Below the pieces are notes generated by a model. That model did no database searches, was not told where the DNA came from, and was given only the letters and a program-made list of their open reading frames with translations. Shown here piece after piece: positions 26,276 through 33,744 of a DNA stretch of 64,000 bases (positions are counted from its first letter, which is position 1; the number at the start of each line of letters is the position of its first letter). Source of the stretch: JADGRB01 sp036267635 (GTDB lineage Bacteria; Myxococcota_A; Polyangia; Fen-1088); the NCBI GenBank assembly GCA_036267635.1, contig DATAVR010000143.1, positions 1 to 64,000 on the forward strand, given 5' to 3'. A program made the position numbers and the translations under genes.

Positions 26276-26303
26276 TCAAGCGGTTGGCCACATCGTCCGA
26301 TGG
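26276..26303 (+). promoter_or_regulatory. Possible sigma28-type promoter of the flgM-like gene
   Basis: TCAA, 16 bases, then TCCGATGG, compared with the FliA consensus TAAA-N15-GCCGATAA: 3 of 4 and 5 of 8 matches. It ends 7 bp before the ATG. A FlgM gene under its own sigma factor is the usual arrangement, but the match is modest. Confidence 0.35.
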
Positions 26304-26310
26304 TGTGGGT

Positions 26311-26511
26311 ATGAGCGACACCAACAGACACATCACCCACCGTCGCCCGGCGGTTCACGCCCCCGGCACCGCGCTCCAGGCCGCCCCGGTGAGCTCGCCG
26401 GCGCGCGTCGAGGCGTTGCGCAAGCTGGTCGCCGCAGGGCAGTACCACGTCAGCCCCCGCTGGCTGGCCACCAAGATTTTCCGTTCCGCCGGCGTCAAGC
26501 TGCCGGAGTAA
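26311..26511 (+). CDS. flgM: FlgM-like anti-sigma28 factor
   Basis: 66 residues. The N-terminal half (MSDTNRHITHRRPAVHAPG and onward) looks disordered, as in FlgM. The C-terminal half SPARVEALRKLVAAGQYHVS, then RWLATKIFRSAGVKLPE, has the FlgM pattern R/K-V-x-x-L-x-x-x-I/V-x-x-G-x-Y-x-V/I-x-x-x-x-L-A-x-K-I/L that wraps the sigma factor. Length is a little short of the ~90 residues of enteric FlgM. The position right after a FliA/WhiG-type sigma gene makes the assignment much stronger than sequence alone. An ATG at 26311 follows a purine-poor site; an upstream frame without FlgM features is ignored. Confidence 0.75.
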   Translation: MSDTNRHITHRRPAVHAPGTALQAAPVSSPARVEALRKLVAAGQYHVSPRWLATKIFRSAGVKLPE

Positions 26512-26545
26512 CGTCAGCCGCCGTCGCCCTCGACCGAGCGCCTTG

Positions 26546-26782
26546 CTACGGCTGCGGCGCGGGCCCCGGGGCCTCGCGATGCGTTTCGCCGCCGGCGGGG
26601 GAGAGGGCGGCGTTCGCGATCGCCAGCTCCTCGGCCGGCACGCTCGGCCGCCTCAGGTAGTTGCTGGCGAAGCAGTAGAAGAGTGCCGCGAACGCGCCCG
26701 CCACCCAGAGGGCGCCGAAGGCGACGCCCGCAGCCGGTAGCCCAAAGAGCGGCGGTCCCTTGGCGGTCTCGGCGGTGCTCAT
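26546..26782 (-). CDS. Small single-span membrane protein
   Basis: 78 residues from the ATG at 26782. One hydrophobic segment at ~15-38 (AAGVAFGALWVAGAFAALFY), then a polar tail rich in Pro/Ala/Glu. No domain recognised. It starts 8 bp after the stop of the EEP-nuclease gene and is the last gene of the Rieske/EEP operon. Confidence 0.65.
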   Translation of the reverse strand: MSTAETAKGPPLFGLPAAGVAFGALWVAGAFAALFYCFASNYLRRPSVPAEELAIANAALSPAGGETHREAPGPAPQP

Positions 26783-26789
26783 CGCATCT

Positions 26790-27620
26790 TTAGGTAGCAC
26801 GAAGGCGGGCCCAGACCAAGTCGTGATCGGAGCCGGGCGTGACGATCTGGTCGCGCGCCACGGCGGGGAGATTGGTGCAGACGACGTCGTAGCGCAGTGG
26901 GATGTCGATCCCGACCTTGCCCAGCGCCACGCCGATTCGGTGCGGGATCATCGGCTCGTCTTGCCGCGCGAAATGATGCGTCGGGCGGGTCTCCGGATCG
27001 CCGGCGCCGAACGCCGCGAGCGGAGCCAGCAGCGCGTCGAGCGTGCCCCGGCCCCGCCGCCAAGAAAACGCGTTGGTGTCGCCGCAGGCCACCAGCCGCT
27101 GGTGGAGACCCCGCTCGGCGAGCACGGCAGAGAGCGCCGCGACCTGGGAGGCGCGCTGGCGCTCTCCGCCGGCCGTATCGAGGTGGAACGAGACGGCGGT
27201 GAACGGCGGCCCGTCGCCGCCCACCCGCAGCGCGGCCCAGAGCGCATGTTTCTGCTTGGTCTTGCCCCCCACGATGTAGCGCCGCTCGAACCAGGAGAGC
27301 GCCGTCAGCCGCGGCAGCGGAATGATCCCGCCGGCGCCGGGCGAGAGGCGGCGTCCGTCGACGATCAGCGCCAGCCCTGGGCAGCCGTCGTCGGCGAGCA
27401 CTCGGTAGCCGTCGCCGAGCGCCGCCGCGATTCGGGCGCTGGGGCGCTCGCCGGCGCGGCCGTCGACAAACCGGTCCTCCTGCAGACAGAGCAGATGCAG
27501 CCCCTCGCGGTCGCGCAGCGCGAGGTAGTGCGGAACGAGGGCGTCGAGATGGCGCCCGTGCATGAGGTTGTGCGTGGCGACGACGATGGACGCTTCGGCG
27601 GACGACACGGCGCCCGCCAA
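26790..27620 (-). CDS. Endonuclease/exonuclease/phosphatase (EEP) family protein
   Basis: About 276 residues. Catalytic signatures of the EEP/DNase-I fold: THNLMHGRH near 16, LLCLQEDRF near 45 (metal Glu), FHLDTAGGERQRASQVAAL, ACGDTNAFSW near 180, and GSDHDLVWARL at the C terminus (catalytic His). Substrate may be DNA, a phosphoester or a lipid head group. No signal peptide is seen. The start is probably the TTG at 27620 (5 bp after the Rieske stop) or the GTG at 27608. Confidence 0.85.
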   Translation of the reverse strand: MAGAVSSAEASIVVATHNLMHGRHLDALVPHYLALRDREGLHLLCLQEDRFVDGRAGERPSARIAAALGDGYRVLADDGCPGLALIVDGRRLSPGAGGIIPLPRLTALSWFERRYIVGGKTKQKHALWAALRVGGDGPPFTAVSFHLDTAGGERQRASQVAALSAVLAERGLHQRLVACGDTNAFSWRRGRGTLDALLAPLAAFGAGDPETRPTHHFARQDEPMIPHRIGVALGKVGIDIPLRYDVVCTNLPAVARDQIVTPGSDHDLVWARLRAT

Positions 27621-27624
27621 TCTC

Positions 27625-28101
27625 TCACGGGGGCAACCCGGCGAGATCCACGACCAGCGCGTCGCCTTCCAGGTGCGCCGGCGGCGCCGCCAGCGGCCGC
27701 GTGGCCGGACCGGCGACCACCTGTCCGTCGGGAGCGAAGCGGGAGCCGTGGCAGGGACATTGCCACTCGGTGGCGGTGGCGTTCCAGTCGACGACGCACC
27801 CCTTGTGCGTGCAGTGCGCCGCGATCGCGCGCCAGGCGCCGCCGGGCGAGGGGGCGAGCAGAAGAAGATCAGGATGACCGCCGCCCGGTTTCACCTCCCA
27901 GACCTCGCCGGGGTGCAGGGCCGCCAGCGCTGCAGCCGAGATGCGCAGCTGATCCCCCGCGACCTGCTGATCCCCCGGCGTCAGCACCGGGTGCTTGGCG
28001 CCGCCCCGAAGGATGGCGCATCCCGCGAAGGCCACGCAGGTCACCCCACCTTGCGCCAAGACCAACAAGTCGCGACGCGTAACCTTCTGACCGTCGTCCA
28101 T
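27625..28101 (-). CDS. Exported Rieske [2Fe-2S] protein
   Basis: 158 residues. The N terminus TRRDLLVLAQGGVTCVAFAG resembles a Tat signal/anchor, with a Cys at ~28 that might be lipid-modified. The cluster motifs are CTHKGC near 98 and CPCHGSRF near 118 (two Cys, two His). Such small single-domain proteins carry electrons for membrane or periplasmic oxidoreductases; the partner is not evident. It is first of a three-gene operon with an EEP nuclease and a small membrane protein. Confidence 0.88.
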   Translation of the reverse strand: MDDGQKVTRRDLLVLAQGGVTCVAFAGCAILRGGAKHPVLTPGDQQVAGDQLRISAAALAALHPGEVWEVKPGGGHPDLLLLAPSPGGAWRAIAAHCTHKGCVVDWNATATEWQCPCHGSRFAPDGQVVAGPATRPLAAPPAHLEGDALVVDLAGLPP

Positions 28102-28207
28102 GGCCGACGAAGATGGGCACGGCTCCTCAGGCTGAACAGTGGGCGCGCGTCGCTAAGACGCGCGCCCTCGACCGCAGATCCCCTGAGTCGGGATCGGGAT
28201 CGCCGGA

Positions 28208-29434
28208 TCACCTTCCAGTAACCACGATGTCCGTGCGCCGATTCTGGGCTCGTCCGCTCTCGGTTTGGTTGGAGGCGACCGGGTTTTCCTGGCCCAGACC
28301 CGCCGTGGCCACCCGATCGGGATCGATCCCCTTGCCGCCGAGTAATCCCTTTACCGTCTCCGAACGGTCACGCGCGAGGTCGAGGTTGGCCGCCGCGGTA
28401 CCGACGCTGTCGGTGTAACTCTCGACCCGGACGGTCGCGTTCGGATAAGCGCGCAGGATCGCCGACACCTGGTCCACCGTCGGCATCGACTCGGGCGTCA
28501 GCTGGGTCGAGCCGAACTCGAAGTTCAACGGAACCATGGTGAACCGGGTGGGCGTGGCCCCCGTGCCTGCCATGAAGCTCGCCAGCTGATAGGCGGGAGA
28601 GCCGCGCTCGACCGCCAGGGTCTGCCCGTTGGGCAGAGCGAGCGGAATGATCGCGCGTGCGACCGCCTCGGCCGGAAGGCTCTGCAGAGACTGAATCCGC
28701 ACGACCGGCCTCCGCATGGCGCGCAGGAGCGGAATCGCGATCAGCATGAGCGCCCCCAGCAGGACCAGCGGAGCCAACCACCCGCGGCGCTCCGGTCCCG
28801 CCACCCGGCGAATGGCGGGCGTCCCGACCGCTCCGACCGCGCGGGCGCGATCGACGACCCCCTCGACCGCCGCTGCCCGCGCCGGCCCCTCGGAGAACAG
28901 TGAGGCGACCGGCCCGGGGAGGCGGCGCACGAACTCGCCGCGCTGCTCGCCCAGCATCGTGCGGAGCCCCTCCGGCTCGATCCGCGCGGCGCTGCGGCCG
29001 ATCGTCAGCAGAGCCGCGCCGGTCGCGCCGCCCAGCAGCTTGTGCGCCGATTCGGCCTTGATCCCGCTCGCGCGGGCCACGGCGTCGGCGATCCGCGTTC
29101 CGCGCTCTCCCGTCTCGCCGTCGAACAGCGTCGTCCCCTGCTCGCGCCCCACCGTCGAGCCGAGGATCGAGGCGACGCTGTCGACCCCCGGTCGGTTGGC
29201 GTCGATCCCGCGGATCATGCGCGTGAGGTGCGTGGCGCCCGTCTCCGAGGAGGCCACGTCGGACAGCGCGGTCAGCACCGAAGGAACGGTGGTCGACAGC
29301 GCCGAACGCAAATGGTCGTCGTCCTCGCCGAGCTGCAGAGCCGCCCGGTGGATGACCTCGGGGGTGATTTCGCGACTCATCAGCCCGAGGATGTCGGGCG
29401 TCGATGTCGACATCGATCCGTTCGCTCCATTCAT
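28208..29434 (-). CDS. DUF937/OmpA-domain envelope protein
   Basis: 408 residues. The first ~150 residues match the DUF937 (YidB-like) type: helical, starting STPDILGLMSREITPEVIHRA. One hydrophobic segment ~220-240 (PLVLLGALMLIAIPLL) is followed by a C-terminal OmpA peptidoglycan-binding domain (~295-408) with NFEFGSTQLTPES, VESYTDSVGT, NLDLARDRSETVKGLL and NRRTDIVV. It probably links the inner membrane to the cell wall. The ATG at 29434 has GCGAGG seven bases upstream. It is divergent from the PRC-barrel/DUF2382 stress-protein gene. Confidence 0.87.
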   Translation of the reverse strand: MNGANGSMSTSTPDILGLMSREITPEVIHRAALQLGEDDDHLRSALSTTVPSVLTALSDVASSETGATHLTRMIRGIDANRPGVDSVASILGSTVGREQGTTLFDGETGERGTRIADAVARASGIKAESAHKLLGGATGAALLTIGRSAARIEPEGLRTMLGEQRGEFVRRLPGPVASLFSEGPARAAAVEGVVDRARAVGAVGTPAIRRVAGPERRGWLAPLVLLGALMLIAIPLLRAMRRPVVRIQSLQSLPAEAVARAIIPLALPNGQTLAVERGSPAYQLASFMAGTGATPTRFTMVPLNFEFGSTQLTPESMPTVDQVSAILRAYPNATVRVESYTDSVGTAAANLDLARDRSETVKGLLGGKGIDPDRVATAGLGQENPVASNQTESGRAQNRRTDIVVTGR

Positions 29435-29537
29435 GAGGAACCTCGCTTTCTCAGCTTTGGCTTGTTGCATCCGTCGGGCCGACCCGAGCGCGAGCTTGGA
29501 AACGGCCCTCTGGTTGCACCTCATTCCCATTGAAACA

Positions 29538-29550
29538 AAGGAGGTGACCG
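29538..29550 (+). promoter_or_regulatory. Near-perfect Shine-Dalgarno sequence
   Basis: AAGGAGGTGA precedes the ATG at 29551 with GGAGG six bases upstream, complementary to almost the whole 16S rRNA tail. It is by far the strongest ribosome site in the window and suggests high expression of the stress-protein gene. Confidence 0.7.
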
Positions 29551-30348
29551 ATGAGGTGGAGTCGAAGCGAGGTACGCACAGGCATGGCCGTCACCAGCAC
29601 GAAGGGTGAGCGGCTGGGAAACGTCATCCGCACGGGCGCAGACACCTTCGTGGTCGAAAAGGGGGTGTTCTTCCCGAAGGACTACGAGCTCCGTTACGAT
29701 CACATCACCGGCCTCTCCGGTGACCAGATCGCCTACTCGCTCTCCGACGCCGACTCTCGGTTCGGGAACGTCGCGGAGACAGCGCGAGCGGGAAACGGCA
29801 ACGGCACGCTGCGCGCGGCGGTCGCTTCGGTCGCCTCGGCGGCCACGGGCGCCGCGGCGCGGACGGCCTCCGCCGCCACGGCCACGACCAGGAGCGGCGA
29901 CGTCCGGATCCCGCTCAGAGAAGAGGAGATCGGGATCGAGAAGGTCTCACGCGAAACCGGGCACGTCCGGATCCACAAGACGGTGAAGACCGAAGAGAAG
30001 CACTTCAGCGTCCCGGTCACGCGCGAGGACGTGGTGATCGAGCGGATCAGCGCGACCGGCGACGAGGCCTCGATCTCCTCGGAGCTCGCGTTCGAGGAGC
30101 AGACCCTCGACCTGCCGCTGCACGAAGAGGACGTCCAGGTGAGCAAGCGGACGCGGGTACGCGAGCAGATCGTCGTGCACCCGGTGGTTCAGGCGATAGA
30201 GAAAGAGGCCTCGGCCACCCTCCGGCACGAGGAGGCGGAGATCGAAGACACGCGCGGGCGCGCGCTCCGCAACCCCGACGGGTCCGCGGCCCGCAACGCC
30301 GACGGCTCGGTGACCCGACCGGGCTACGGCACGCCCGGCAGCCGCTGA
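29551..30348 (+). CDS. PRC-barrel/DUF2382 (YsnF/AvaK-like) stress protein
   Basis: 265 residues. Residues ~5-65 are a PRC-barrel-like beta domain (GERLGNVIRTGADTFVVEKG). An Ala/Thr-rich linker (~75-110) leads to the DUF2382 repeat region (~115-235): VRIPLREEEIGIEKVSRETG, HFSVPVTREDVVIERI and LPLHEEDVQVSKRTRV, three related strand-loop units. The tail has a repeat NPDGSAARNADGSVTRP. Family members are general-stress proteins in several phyla. It is divergent from the OmpA/DUF937 gene, ends at a strong terminator, and has an optimal ribosome site. Confidence 0.88.
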   Translation: MRWSRSEVRTGMAVTSTKGERLGNVIRTGADTFVVEKGVFFPKDYELRYDHITGLSGDQIAYSLSDADSRFGNVAETARAGNGNGTLRAAVASVASAATGAAARTASAATATTRSGDVRIPLREEEIGIEKVSRETGHVRIHKTVKTEEKHFSVPVTREDVVIERISATGDEASISSELAFEEQTLDLPLHEEDVQVSKRTRVREQIVVHPVVQAIEKEASATLRHEEAEIEDTRGRALRNPDGSAARNADGSVTRPGYGTPGSR

Positions 30349-30374
30349 AATCGACGAGCTGCTAGGACCGACAG

Positions 30375-30429
30375 ACGACCCGCCCGTCACCGGCGCTCGG
30401 CGCCGGACCGACGGGCGTCAGTCGTTTTT
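30375..30429 (+). terminator. Rho-independent terminator
   Basis: CGCCCGTC/GACGGGCG (30381-30388 with 30410-30417) encloses CCGGCGC-TCG-GCGCCGG (30390-30406), and TTTTT follows at 30425-30429. It ends the stress-protein transcript. The right arm and T-run overlap the last codons of the convergent TolC-like gene. Confidence 0.65.
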
Positions 30430-31764
30430 GCCGAGCGCCTTCAGGAGCTGCGCGCGGGCGGTGTAGAGCTGGTACTGCGCGGAGACTCGCTGCGCCGCGG
30501 TGGTGGTGAGCGCCACCTGCGCGTCGCCGAGCTCGATGATGCTCCCCACGCCGGTCGTGTAGCGCCCCTCGGCCAGCCGCAGGCGGTCGCGCGTGTTGGC
30601 CAGCGCGTCCTCGGCGGCGGCGATCGCGCCTTTGGCGGCGCGAATTCCCAGCCGCGCCTGCTCGACGTCGAGCCGGACCTGCTGCCGCTCGGTCTCGAGC
30701 TGCGCCTGGGCCTGTACCACCTCTCCTTGGGCCTGGTGGATCTGGGCGTCGATGGCCCCGCCCTGCAGGAGCGGCACGCTCAGCGTGACCACGCCGCTGA
30801 AGTTCCAGGTCGTTTGGTCGAGCTGGGGGCCGCTCTCGTTGGCGCTGCCCGACAGGCCGAGATTGGGCCAATACATGTCGTGCGCCGAACGAAGTCCCAG
30901 CTCCTGGCTCTTGAGGTTGAGCCTCAGGTTGGCCATCTCGGGGCGCTTCCCCTTGGCGTCGTCGATCAGCGCCTCGACCTGGCCATCCTCGCCGTCGACG
31001 GCAGGGAACTCTTCGTTGGAGAGGTCGTAGTCGACCGAGCGCTCGACTCCCATCGCCTGATTGAGCATCGCCCTGGCGACGGAGTAGCTGTTCTCGGCGT
31101 TGATGACCTGGAGCTGCGCGGTGGCGCGATCGGCCCGGGCCTGACTGAGATCGATCTCGGGGTGCGTCCCCACCTCGACGAATCCCTGCACCTGCGCGAG
31201 GTGTTTCTCCTGATTGGCCAAGGTGTCGCGTGCGACGCCCACCAGATCCTTGGCGGCGCGCGCCGTGAAAAACGCGACCCGGGCGTTGTAATCGACCAGC
31301 GCCTCGCTGACGTGAAGACTCTCGTCGACGGCGTCGGCGGCCACGCGGGACGCCTTCCATCGATTGATGGTCTCGCCAAAATCGTAGACCAGTTGGCTGG
31401 CGTTGACCCCCAGCCTCCACAGAGGGTTGGTGGCGAACGACGTCGACGCCTGCGTCCCGTTGGGAACCGTGCCGCCCGGCTGCGGGACGAAGTTGGAGGT
31501 GGCACGCGTGTACGACGCGATGGCGCTGAGCTGCGGCAGCAGCCCTCCCCGTGTCTGGTCGGCCAGCCCGCGCGCGGTGGTCGAGTTGCCACGAGCCAGA
31601 TCGAGCACCGGCTGGTGCGCGCGCGCGGCACGCAGCGCCTCGGCCAACGTGACCACGGGGGCGCTGGCGACCACGTCGGGGAGGGCTGGCGCGGCCTCCG
31701 CCGCCTCGGCGACGGACGCGACGAAGGTCAGCGAGAGCGCCAAGATGGAGAGGAATGGCTTCAT
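30418..31764 (-). CDS. TolC-family outer-membrane efflux protein
   Basis: 448 residues. Signal peptide MKPFLSILALSLTFVASVAE. Two tandem OEP repeats of long coiled-coil helices (~45-235 and ~245-440): LAEALRAARAHQPVLDLARG, VDYNARVAFFTARAAKDLVG, then KRPEMANLRLNLKSQELGL and AEGRYTTGVGSIIELGDAQV near the C terminus, a standard TolC signature. Forms the trimeric exit duct. The start at 31764 is 5 bp after the permease stop; last gene of the adaptor-ATPase-permease-TolC operon. Confidence 0.93.
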   Translation of the reverse strand: MKPFLSILALSLTFVASVAEAAEAAPALPDVVASAPVVTLAEALRAARAHQPVLDLARGNSTTARGLADQTRGGLLPQLSAIASYTRATSNFVPQPGGTVPNGTQASTSFATNPLWRLGVNASQLVYDFGETINRWKASRVAADAVDESLHVSEALVDYNARVAFFTARAAKDLVGVARDTLANQEKHLAQVQGFVEVGTHPEIDLSQARADRATAQLQVINAENSYSVARAMLNQAMGVERSVDYDLSNEEFPAVDGEDGQVEALIDDAKGKRPEMANLRLNLKSQELGLRSAHDMYWPNLGLSGSANESGPQLDQTTWNFSGVVTLSVPLLQGGAIDAQIHQAQGEVVQAQAQLETERQQVRLDVEQARLGIRAAKGAIAAAEDALANTRDRLRLAEGRYTTGVGSIIELGDAQVALTTTAAQRVSAQYQLYTARAQLLKALGKND

Positions 31765-31769
31765 GGTCT

Positions 31770-32996
31770 TCACTCGTAGCGAAGGGCGTCGATCGGATCG
31801 AGCTGCGACGCCTTGCGCGCCGGGTAGAGGCCGAACACCACCCCGACGAGGCCGCTGAAGCATACGGAGATGACCACGATGTCGGGACGCACCAACGTCG
31901 GCCAGCCGAACTTCGCGGCCAACCGCCCGGCGGTGAACACCCCCAGCGCCACGCCGATGAGGCCGCCGGCGACGGCCAGCGTGAGCGCCTCGACCAGGAA
32001 CTGCAGCAGGATGTTGAGCGGCGTGGCGCCCACCGCCATCCGCACGCCGATCTCGCGCGTCCGCTCGGTCACGCTCACCAGCATGATGTTCATGATCCCG
32101 ATGCCGCCCACCAGCAGCGACACGCCGGCGATGCTGGCGAGGAGCGTGGTCAGCGTGCGCATGCCGTCGGCCTGCGCGTTGGCCATCTCGGTCAGGTTGC
32201 GGATCGAGAAGTCGTCGTCGGCGCTGCTGTCGAGGTGGTGACGATCGCGCAAGAGGTCGGTCACCTGCGTCTCGGCGCGGGTGGTGGCGTCGGTCGACAT
32301 GGCGCCGAGGAAGATCGTTCCCGAGATGAACTTCTGGAGGCCGCCCTGAATCTTGGTCTGGAACGTCGTCTGCGGGACGAACGCCACGTCGTCGTAGTCC
32401 TGGCCGACCGGCGACTGTCCCTTCTTCTCCATCACCCCGATCACCTCGAACGGGATGTTCTTGATCCGCACCGTCTGCCCCACCGGATCGACGGCCCCGT
32501 AGAGCTTGTCGACGACCGTCGCCCCCAGCACCACCACCTTGGCCGACGACTCGACGTCCGAATCGAGCAGCAGCCGCCCGCGCTCGGCCTTCCAGTTGCG
32601 GATGGCGAAGTACTCCGGCGAGGTGCCGTTAACCGACGTCGCCCAGTTCTGATCGTCGCTCATGAGCTGCGCGCTCGAGCGCAGCTGGACGGCGGCGTAG
32701 CGGACCGCCGGCGCCTCCCGCCGGATCGCGCGCAGATCGTCCCAGGTGAGCGTCGGCAGCGTACCGAACCCGCCCCGCGCCCCGCTCGATTGGCTGCTGC
32801 CGGGCATCACGATGAGCAGGTTCGAGCCCATCGAGGCGAACGACGCCTCGACCTGGGCCTTGGCCCCCTCTCCGATGGCCACCATGGCGATCACCGCGCC
32901 GACGCCGATGATGATCCCGAGGACGGTGAGGAAGGAGCGCATCTTGTTGCGCATCAGCGCGCGCAGCGCGACGCGAAAGGTCTCCAGCGGAATCAC
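31770..32996 (-). CDS. MacB-type ABC transporter permease
   Basis: 408 residues. One TM near 20-42 (RSFLTVLGIIIGVGAVIAMV), a large MacB periplasmic domain (~45-270), then three TM segments ~285-395, including LLASIAGVSLLVGGIGIMNI and ending YPARKASQLDPIDALRYE, the conserved coupling tail. It lacks a fused ATPase domain; the ATPase is the separate gene upstream (4-bp overlap). With the adaptor and TolC genes it forms a mechanotransmission-type tripartite exporter for antibiotics, peptides or lipids; substrate unknown. Confidence 0.94.
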   Translation of the reverse strand: MIPLETFRVALRALMRNKMRSFLTVLGIIIGVGAVIAMVAIGEGAKAQVEASFASMGSNLLIVMPGSSQSSGARGGFGTLPTLTWDDLRAIRREAPAVRYAAVQLRSSAQLMSDDQNWATSVNGTSPEYFAIRNWKAERGRLLLDSDVESSAKVVVLGATVVDKLYGAVDPVGQTVRIKNIPFEVIGVMEKKGQSPVGQDYDDVAFVPQTTFQTKIQGGLQKFISGTIFLGAMSTDATTRAETQVTDLLRDRHHLDSSADDDFSIRNLTEMANAQADGMRTLTTLLASIAGVSLLVGGIGIMNIMLVSVTERTREIGVRMAVGATPLNILLQFLVEALTLAVAGGLIGVALGVFTAGRLAAKFGWPTLVRPDIVVISVCFSGLVGVVFGLYPARKASQLDPIDALRYE

Positions 32997-33742
32997 GCCG
33001 AGACCTCCTGCGGCTCGTCGTCGCGGACCGAGGCCGCCAGATCCGCGGCCGCCTGTCGCGGGGTCTGCCGGGTGTCGGTGCGGATGCGCCCGTCGCGCAT
33101 CACCACCACGCGCGAGGCGTAGGCCGCCACGTCGGGCTCGTGCGTGACGAGCAGGACGGTGATCCCGGCGGCGGCCAGCTCCTGAAACAGCACCATGATC
33201 TCGACGGTGGTGCGCGAGTCGAGGTTGCCGGTCGGCTCGTCGGCCAGGATGAGGCGCGGTCGGGTCACCAGCGCCCGCGCCACCGCCACGCGCTGCTGTT
33301 GCCCGCCCGACATCTCGTTCGAGCGGTGGTGGACCCGCTCCGCCAGGCCGACCCGGCCGAGCGCCTCCAGCGCCCGCCGGTGCCGCTCCCGCGCGGCGAC
33401 GCCGCCGTAGAGCAGCGGCAGCTCGACGTTCTCGAGCGCGCTCGTGCGCGAGAGCAGGTTGAAGCTCTGAAACACGAACCCCAGCGTCTTGTTCCGCACG
33501 CGCGCCAGCTCCCGCCGATCGAGCCGCGACACCTCGGCGCCGTCCAGCCGGTAGGCGCCGCTCGACGGCCGGTCGAGACAGCCGATGATGTTCATGAGCG
33601 TCGACTTCCCCGAGCCCGACGAGCCCATCACCGCCACGAAGTCGCGCTCCTCGACCGCCAGCGAGACCTCCCGCATGGCGTGCACCTCGACGTCGCCCAT
33701 CCGGTAGACCTTCGAGACCTTATCGAGCTCGATGAGCGCCAT
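32993..33742 (-). CDS. ABC transporter ATPase, MacB/LolD type
   Basis: 249 residues. Walker A MGSSGSGKSTLMNIIG at ~38-53, Q loop FQSFNLL, signature MSGGQQQRVAVARAL, Walker B RLILADEPTGNLDS and the switch His in LLVTHEPD. It powers the adjacent permease. Starts 2 bp after the adaptor stop and overlaps the permease start by 4 bp. Confidence 0.95.
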   Translation of the reverse strand: MALIELDKVSKVYRMGDVEVHAMREVSLAVEERDFVAVMGSSGSGKSTLMNIIGCLDRPSSGAYRLDGAEVSRLDRRELARVRNKTLGFVFQSFNLLSRTSALENVELPLLYGGVAARERHRRALEALGRVGLAERVHHRSNEMSGGQQQRVAVARALVTRPRLILADEPTGNLDSRTTVEIMVLFQELAAAGITVLLVTHEPDVAAYASRVVVMRDGRIRTDTRQTPRQAAADLAASVRDDEPQEVSA

Positions 33743-33744
33743 CT

